Assembly (NCBI GenBank): GCA_023362775.1 | Contig: JALMGJ010000012.1 | Location: 23,467,001 to 23,531,000, forward strand | Reading direction: 5' to 3' | Length of the DNA: 64,000 nt | From: Charina bottae | Lineage: Eukaryota; Chordata; Lepidosauria; Squamata; Charinaidae | Position numbers and translations under genes: made by a program | Shown: one piece after another, positions 57,621 to 64,000 of the stretch | Layout: every line of letters starts with the position of its first letter | Position numbering within the stretch: position 1 is the first letter of the stretch | Notes under the pieces: generated by a model | The model's input: only the letters and a program-made list of their open reading frames with translations | Databases searched by the model: none | Told to the model about the DNA's origin: nothing

Positions 57621-59060
57621 ACAAATTGCACAAAGTTAAAGAGAGATCTTCCAATCAGCAGGATAAGGAAAAACCACTTGGTGAGTCAACCATCTTTCTG
57701 GATCAAAGAAAGTGAAAAAAGGTAATGTTTTAAAGGATTTTAAAAAGCTTAACAAGGATTTGATGTAAGAAAGTTTAAATGGATAAAGGGGAGAGTAATT
57801 TTGAAAGATTAGTTTTTGGTGAAAGTGCTTTTGAAAAGATTGGAACTAAATAGACAAATGGACTAGACTTTTGTGGGAATGCTGTTTGCTTAATATTAAA
57901 GAATGCAGACAATTGGTGGATTTTACAAAACAAAGAAGATAAAGGTAATATGAGACAGACCGTATGACTGCAACTCCGGAGTGCCAAATGGGTCTAAAGT
58001 ATTAAGGATATAGAAAGGCAAAACAGAAAATAAAAAAAGGGGAGGAAGCCTGATTTTTACTTTTTCCCTTGTAATTCAGGCACTTTCACGTTTGGATTAC
58101 AATATCAGAATGGCAGCCACCAGAAAAGTGGCAAAAATGGGAGAAAGGAGTAGAGGAACGTTAGAGCAACCTACAGAAAGAGGGATCACCTCAGAAATGT
58201 TGCAGAAAATGTTTGAGGAATTGGGTAAGAAGGTATCTGAACCAGTTAATGCTAACTTGGCAGCTTTTGAAGAGAGAATGGAAGAAAGACTTGTAAAAAT
58301 GAAAGAAATGAAAGAAGAAGTTAAGAAAATTGAAGAATCTGTAGGACAAGTGACTGGAGATGTAAAACAAATTAATGATAAAGTGGAAATTCTGGAAAGC
58401 AAAAGAGAAGTTATAAATAGAGAGATGGAAAAAATATAGATAATTTGTCAGGATTAGAATTGAGAGAGAAATAATTCTGCTTGAGATTAAGAGCAATTCC
58501 AGAGGATTTTGGTGAAGATATCAGAGAAAAGGTTATTAAAGCCTTATCAATTTTTTTTGGAATGGGATGAAGAGGATACAGAGGCAGAAATTGACAAAAT
58601 TTATAGGATAAATACAAGATTTGCGAGATTAAGAAATATTCCAAGGGATATCCTTGTGCACTCTGTCAGGGAGAGGACCAGAGACCAAATTCTGCAGCAG
58701 CATTTTAATACTAGACTGAAGATTGACAATACAGATGTAATTGTGCTTAAAGAAATTCCGATTAGAATACTGGCTATGAGAAAAGAGTCTTTCTTTCTTA
58801 AACCGAAAAAGATTCCATTCTGATGGGACAAATTGGAAGGGGTGATTTTTACTTTTAAACAGCAGAGGTTTTGACTGAATTCTTAGAAAAATTTAAAGAA
58901 GAAGTGGAAGAAATACAAATGGATGTGACAGTGACAGATGAGATGAGATTTGCCAAGGTAGGGAAATTCTGCAATGTCATCACAGGTTTGAAAACCTTTC
59001 TAGGTATGCTAGCTTTTCTGAGACTTGTGTCCCCAGGATTTTGTTTATTAGTGGAAAAGA
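57621..59060 (+). mobile_element. L1 LINE, 5' UTR and ORF1 only (copy 3)
   Basis: Begins just after the poly-A of the preceding L1 fragment. It has a 490-bp leader, ORF1, then ends without ORF2. Family clearly different from copies 1 and 2. Confidence 0.65.
58110..58985 (+). pseudogene. L1 ORF1 (copy 3), frameshifted
   Basis: ATGGCAGCC start at 58110. Coiled coil of ~110 codons (EERMEERLVKMKEMKEEVKK), stop at 58437. The RRM part continues in other frames: 'LRLRAIPEDFGEDIREK', 'EIDKIYRINTRFARLRNIPR', 'IVLKEIPIRILAMRKESFF' and 'KLEGVIFTFKQQRF'. The end reads FLEKFKEEVEEIQMD. At least three frame breaks. Confidence 0.75.
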
Positions 59061-60185
59061 GGGTTGCAATTTGCTGCCTCATTCTGATAGTGTAATCCCA
59101 GTCGACTAGAGGCCACAGACCTGTTATAGGTAATGGGGACTAAACCACAGTTCTTTTGCATGTGAAATAAGTAGAGTCCCTCTGAGATATGGCATTTTAA
59201 TTATCTATTCTAGAAGAGCCATATGGAGCTGGATAGGCTAATGTTACAATTGTGCCTCTGTGAAGAAACAGAAGTTTAAAACGAGGCCTTCACTATTGTA
59301 GCTGGTAACAGGTTTTCAGCAAATTAAATCAAACTGCAAAATTGCAGCCACATTATTGTTTTCATGGCTTCCGTACAAAGAATAAATGCAGGGCATAAGC
59401 AATGCCAAAATGCAGTAATGAGATGCTTTAAGCCATAAGCTTGTCCTTAGGCAATTAAACCACAATATTTATAAATTGATTAAATAAAAATATGACAATC
59501 ACTTGGAGAAAATGAATAAAAATAGCTATTCTGTGCAATTTTGAATACGTTTCGACAAAAAGCATTGCCTTATAATCTGGTTAGGGGTTTTTTTTGAGGA
59601 TCAAAGGTTGAGTTGGGAGGCTTGAAACATCAAGTCCATGCTGATTAAGAATTAACCTCATTCTTACGTTTTCTTCTCATTTTTTTGAGCCCTAAGTTTT
59701 CTTTGTCCTGTTTGCCCTCACCTGCCACTGAATCCCATCAGTGATTGAAAATAGTTTTTGGATCCACTTAAAAGTGTTGGTTGTAACTTATTAAGCCTAC
59801 ATAACTTGGCTCCCATTTTCCTTCAGTGCTGTCTCACCTGACATGAATTAGCCTGTCCTGTGAGTTTTTGTTCCCACAATGCTTCTATGGATCCTCCATG
59901 GAAGAAAGGCATGAAGAAATGATGTGTTCCTTTTTCAACTATACATTGTTCCTTTTGCTTTAATCATTGTAGCATCAATGATACAATAAGGGAGTGGGGG
60001 AGGAGAAAGGATCTATCTTAGTGTCAAAGGAAAGATTGTAGTGAGGGAGCCTGAAGGCATCCATGCGTGGAAACATCATAGAAAGCAAGGAAAAGAACTG
60101 GGATTACCGAGCAGGAAATAATCCCTAAAAAAAGAAGGGAGACACTGCTAGACCTGCCCACACAAGAACCAGCCAACAAAGTTTA
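59061..60185. other. Unassigned sequence
   Basis: Nothing recognised. Confidence 0.3.
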
Positions 60186-60541
60186 CAGGTAGCCCTTGCT
60201 TAACAACCACAATTGGGCCTGGAATTTTGGTTGCTAAGAGAAGAAGTCATTAAGCAAATCCGACCCGATTTTACGACCCTTTTTGTGGCGGGAGTTAAGC
60301 AAACCACGTGGCCATTAAGCGAATCATGCAGTTCCCCATTGATTTTGCTTGCCAGAAGCGAGCAGGATGCTGTGATGGTCACAAATGCGAACCAGTTGCC
60401 AAGCACCCAAATAGTGATCATGTGACTCTGGCAATGCTGCAACGGTCATAAGTGTGAGGACCGGTCGTAAGTCGTTTTTTCCAGCACCATCGTAAGTCTG
60501 AACTGTCACTAAACGAATGGTTGTAAAGTGAGGACTACCTG
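60186..60541 (-). mobile_element. Tigger/pogo-like MITE, copy E
   Basis: TA-flanked, CAGGTAGCCC...GGACTACCTG; orientation as C and D, with a ~50-bp internal deletion relative to them (catgtgat region). Confidence 0.85.
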
Positions 60542-60764
60542 TACTTCCCTGCATGGGTGGGAAGGGCAAGAAGCAGGGGAACAACCAATCAGGACTTGCG
60601 GTGACTGTAGTCCAGACTGAGCAGCAACCTGGCTCTTTTGCCAAATCACTGCAATCTGGGTTGGGATTTTAAAAGTCGGTTCCAGAAACTGGGGAGCAGC
60701 AGCCTGGGACACAAGCCGCTTAGGCTACCTTGCAGAATGGCTGTCGCTGATACTTTGGGGTGTT

Positions 60765-60850
60765 CAGGGTATGTGTGTCCGTCCAAAAAATCAAGATGGC
60801 GGCCATGACTGTGCCCAAAGTCTTCCCTCTTTTTTACATACTCTGTCAAT
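60765..60850 (+). repeat. Unclassified dispersed repeat, copy 4
   Basis: GGGTATGTGTGTCCGTCCAAAAAATCAAGATGGCGGCC...CTGTGCCCAAAGTC...TTTTTTACATAC. Confidence 0.45.
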
Positions 60851-60904
60851 GCAACACAAGCAAAATGGGACGGAGCTTTGGCTGTGTCCTCGCAGATTCA
60901 TTTT

Positions 60905-61150
60905 ATGGATTTTATTAAATTTATTATAGCCGCCCACTCCAGCGGACTCTGGGCGGCTTACAAAATCTAATACTAAATTCAAACAATTAAAAACATAGAC
61001 AAAACGAAACAAGTCAGCCTGGACAAAAAGCAACCATTGAAACAAAGCATGACAGCCCCCGCCTTCCCCAACACATAAATCCCAGGCCTGGGACCAAAGT
61101 CACATTTTAAGGCCTTTTTGGAACCCCAGGAGAGATGGCACTGCCCAGAT
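60905..61150 (-). mobile_element. L2/CR1-like LINE 3' end
   Basis: GCCGCCCACTCCAGCGGACTCTGGGCGG, then the 3' UTR and the reverse of the coding end (GGCCTTTTTGGAACCCCAGG). Confidence 0.7.
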
Positions 61151-61274
61151 TCTCTTCTGACTTTACTAACTTCTTCCTAAAGACACCTCTGGGAGTCTTA
61201 ATAGTGATATTGGGGGGTTTGCTATGTTTTTGATGTGGACCTATTGAGAAACAACTGCTGGCACTTAAGGGAGT

Positions 61275-61461
61275 GGCGTCCTTGGTGCTCTCTGAGCCTT
61301 GCTGTTTTCTTGCAGACGTTTCATTGACATTCCACTCCCTTTTTGCACTGAAGATGTTGCCTAGCCTGGCAATGAAATGTCTGCAAGAAAACGACAAGGC
61401 TCAGAGAGCACCAAGGACTTCACAGTTCAACCCTGAGCTACAAATATTCTCTTTGATTGGT
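61275..61461 (+). mobile_element. Third PLE subfamily fold-back, 12-bp target duplication
   Basis: ACTTAAGGGAGT occurs at 61263-61274 and 61462-61473. The left arm GTCCTTGGTGCTCTCTGAGC...TTTTCTTGCAGACGTTTCATTG is the reverse complement of the right arm. The right arm carries the hammerhead-like core and ends CAACCCTGAGCTACAAATATTCTC. Confidence 0.8.
61348..61378 (+). ncRNA. Hammerhead-like core (third PLE subfamily)
   Basis: CTGAAGA, then TGTTGCC-TAGCCT-GGCAAT (stem II of ~5 bp), then GAAATG. Core order is intact. The base after GAAA differs from the usual C. Confidence 0.5.
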
Positions 61462-61473
61462 ACTTAAGGGAGT

Positions 61474-62147
61474 TTGAGGGATCTCAGGGGTGTTTCAGAA
61501 CTGGGCGATATACAAATCTTGGTAATGAACATGTATATAATAAATGACTGTGACAATTCATGATTTTGGTGAATGATGCAGGATTGAATGTGGTGGTGCC
61601 CTCCTGAATATCCATAAATTGAAATCTCATAGGTTGGCACAGCCAAATGCGCAAGACTGTGGGTAAATTAATTAAGGGCCATGAGAGCAAAGCAGGAACA
61701 AAACAAAACACCCCCCCCAAAGAAAAAAAACTGTGCCAAGAAGCATCTGCAGCCAGGGAATAGAGAAGTCCTCTAAAGAACAACAAAATATCACACATGG
61801 TTATTAAGGTGAATACAATATGCAACTGTTTTGATTGAGTTAACCTCAGGGGGAATATCAAAATGAATAAATATTCAGCACAGTTTTAATCCTGGGGGAT
61901 GCAATCTTTGCCAGATGAATTCTTCCTACAGTTCTGAATATAATTTTGTTGCTCCCTGCATTATTTGGACTTTTTTTTTCATGTCAGCTGGTACAGAGAT
62001 TAACAACATTTTCTCCCGCGCGCAGTGTCAGCCAGGCTAAATGCATAGCAATTAGGGTGCAAAAACAGGTGCAGTGAAATGTCCAGGGAGATTGCATCTC
62101 TGAAATGCTATTTTATTGCATAAGTGTACATTTGAATATATGGCAAC
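61474..62147. other. Unassigned sequence
   Basis: Nothing recognised. Confidence 0.3.
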
Positions 62148-62149
62148 GT

Positions 62150-62605
62150 CTTATTTATTTATTCAATTAATCCCCGCCCATCTCCCCGAACAGGGGACTC
62201 TGGGCGAGTTACAACACATAAAAATTTAAAATCTATACAAAATTTCTAAAAAGCAACAAATACAAGAATAAATAAAATCCAAAGATGGTTAAAAGCCATA
62301 GTATGGATCACAATACTATGGGGCCAACCAACCCCAAGAGGCACTGCCACCTCCGTCGTCCCAGGCCAGGAGGCAGAGCCAGGTCTTAAGAGCCTTCCGA
62401 AAGGTCAGGAGTGAGGGGGCCAGCCTCACCTCCGGGGGCAAGATGTTCCATAAAGCGGGCGCTATCGCAGAGAAGGCACGCCTCCTGGACCCTGCTAGAT
62501 GGAATTCTCTTGTTGAAGGGGTCCGAAGCATGCCCTCTCTGCATGAACGGGTGGGGCGGGCCGATGTTATCAGGCCGATGTTATCGGGATGAGATGTCTT
62601 AAATC
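62150..62605 (-). mobile_element. L2/CR1-like LINE 3' end with coding remnant
   Basis: TTATTTATTCAATTAATCC, then the CCGCCCATCTCCCC hairpin and the 3' UTR. On the minus strand the C-terminal remnant 'RRRAFSAIAPALWNILPPEV' and 'LTFRKALKTWL' reads from ~62531. Confidence 0.8.
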
Positions 62606-62672
62606 TGGAGTCAGATTAGCTCTGTATTCCAGTTGATAGGAGATTTTTCACAGCCAGCTAACTGAGGGGTAG

Positions 62673-62960
62673 TGTTGTAGAATCAGAGTTGGAAGGGATC
62701 TTGGAGGCCTTCTAGTCCAATCCCCTGACCAGAACAGGAATCTTCAGACCATCCCAGTCAAATAATTGTCCAACCTTGTTTGAAAACTCCAGCCCTCCAC
62801 AACTTCAGGAGGCAGGCTGTTTCACTGCTTAATAGCTCTCACGGTCAAGAAATTCCTTCTAGTTTCAAGTTTAGATCTCCTTCTGTAAAGCTTTTACCAA
62901 CTGGTTCTTGTCCAAATCTCTGGCACTACAGGGAATGAATCCACACCTTCTTCCCTGCCA
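62673..62960 (-). mobile_element. CR1 LINE 3' end
   Basis: TAGAATCAGAGTTGGAAGGGATCTTGGAGGCC...GGCTGTTTCACTGCTTAATAGC...GAAATTCCTTCTAG, the reverse of a CR1 3' UTR; relatively well preserved. Confidence 0.85.
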
Positions 62961-62984
62961 CAGCCCTTCAAGTACTGGACGACA

Positions 62985-63364
62985 TGTTGGTGTGTGTGTT
63001 TTCTTGCACACGCAGAGTATCAGAAAGCGTTTTGCTTTAGAGACCAATAAATGACGCCAGTCATTGTAGTAAATCAGTTGCAGCTGTATTAGTTACTCAT
63101 TCAAACAGATACTATTTACAGTTCTCTTCCAGATCCCTGGAAGTGTTACAAATCTACATACCAGAAAGGAGAAGTAGTAAGCAAGCAGGAGTAGAAACTA
63201 GCAGGCGCAGAAGCAGAAGCAGTAAGCAGGGCGGGGCAGGCAGGCAAGTTCTTTTATACTTTTCAGCCTGGATCACATGCTGCCTGACCTTTTAAAGTTT
63301 GCAGGTGCTTACCTAATAAGGTTTTATTGCTGTGACTTACTCCTCAAAGAATAATACACCAACA
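62985..63364 (-). mobile_element. Ty1/copia 3' LTR
   Basis: 380 bp. The plus strand starts TGTTGGTGT and ends ACACCAACA (9-bp perfect inverted termini). On the minus strand there is a TATA box (GTATAAAAG near 63258), AATAAA near 63326, and a purine-rich tract (AATAAGAGGAG) directly upstream of the LTR, as a polypurine primer would be. Outer flank CGACA (62980-62984). The partner LTR lies beyond the window. Confidence 0.85.
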
Positions 63365-63391
63365 CTCCTCTTATTATGCTACAGGTGTAAG

Positions 63392-64000
63392 TCAGAACCC
63401 ATTTTTTTCAGTTAACTCCTTGTGTTTTACTATAGCAAGGGGCTTTGTTAGAAAATCAGCAATCATGTCTTTTGAGTCACAATACTTTAACATGATTTCA
63501 CCTTTGGCTATTAAATCCTTGACATGATAGTACCGTATGTTAATATGCTTAGTTCTGTTCCTACAACCCTCAGACTGAGCCATATGAACACAAGCCTGAT
63601 TATCTTCAAAAACAGTTACAGGCTGGTGCAATTCCATGCCTATATCTTTTAACAGTTGTTTAAACCATACAATCTCATTACAGATTTGTGTTAGGCTATG
63701 AAATTCTGCTTCTGCTGTAGAAAGAGCAACGTGTCTGTTTCTTAGAATGCCAGGCAATTGTTGAGCCAGCATACTGTATTATAGCTCCAGAAGTTGATTT
63801 ACGATCACTGAGGTCTGCTCCCCAGTCTGAATCAGCATATGCCTGTAATTTTTCTATCTTCTGTCCCAGAGGCAGAAAGCCTCAGACAGTAATCCTTTGT
63901 GCCTTGCAAATACCTAAACAGTCTTTTCAATGCTGCTTTCCAAGTAGAAGTTGGTTTTTCTACTTGTCTACTTAAAATTGAAACAGCATTAGAAATATCT
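63392..64000 (-). pseudogene. Ty1/copia pol, RNase H end (partial, frameshifted)
   Basis: Minus strand, continuing off the right edge. Copia RNase H signatures in order: 'YLQGTKDYCL'-like and 'DSDWGADLSDRKSTSGAI' (63780-63960), 'WHSKKQ' and 'VALSTAEAEF' (~63715), 'VFEDNQACV' (63600), 'KHINIRYYHVKDL' (63530), 'DMIADFLTKPL' (63450). The frame changes near 63735 between WHSKKQ and VALSTAEAEF, so the copy is not intact. It ends at 63392, ~30 bp before the LTR, as usual for this group. The upstream RT, integrase and gag lie outside. Confidence 0.88.

Overview
This is a eukaryotic, vertebrate nuclear window with no host protein-coding exon that I can recognise. The repeat content points to a squamate reptile (snake or lizard). 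It holds Sauria-type tRNA SINEs, BovB/RTE LINEs of the squamate/ruminant type, CR1 and L2-like LINE 3' ends, squamate-style L1s, Penelope-like elements (PLEs), Ty1/copia LTRs, and TA-flanked Tigger-like MITEs of a kind common in snake intergenic and intron sequence. The assignment rests on recognised repeat families, not on a host gene.

Layout. 1-8119 holds two L1s head to tail: the 5' part of one (intact ORF1, first ~55 codons of ORF2) fused directly to the 5' UTR of a second, near full-length but broken L1. 8211-10986 is a decayed minus-strand endogenous retrovirus-like remnant next to a solo copia LTR with a 5-bp target duplication. 11.6-13.7 kb contains a CpG-rich, promoter-like patch among three palindromic hAT MITEs, then a higher-order (CCT)n minisatellite. 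14.5-24.6 kb holds CR1, Tigger-like MITEs, a chimeric BovB insertion inside an older RTE tail, a second BovB fragment, an L2-like LINE end, and two PLE fold-backs. 25.8-38.5 kb holds SINEs with 5S- or tRNA-derived heads, nested hATs, an R2/R4-type LINE endonuclease remnant, and more MITEs. 38763-40341 is a nearly complete, apparently young Tc1/mariner transposon whose 341-codon transposase is broken by one missing base. 40.6-49.6 kb has SINEs, a PLE carrying its C-terminal coding remnant, microsatellites and LINE tails. 49.6-55.5 kb is mostly unassigned. 55.5-59.1 kb holds a possible non-autonomous retroelement and two more L1 pieces. The right edge (62985-64000) is the 3' part of a minus-strand Ty1/copia element with a complete LTR.

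The most interesting structure is a set of four PLE insertions. Each is bounded by a 12-13 bp target duplication; three are fold-backs, and all four carry hammerhead-ribozyme-like CTGAAGA...(G)AAA cores, from three different subfamilies within one 64-kb window. Also worth a second look are the Tc1 element (candidate horizontal transfer), the chimeric BovB insertion, the sharing of a central domain between 5S-headed and tRNA-headed SINEs, and a short unclassified dispersed repeat. Stretches described as unassigned may hold old repeats or regulatory DNA that cannot be seen by reading alone.
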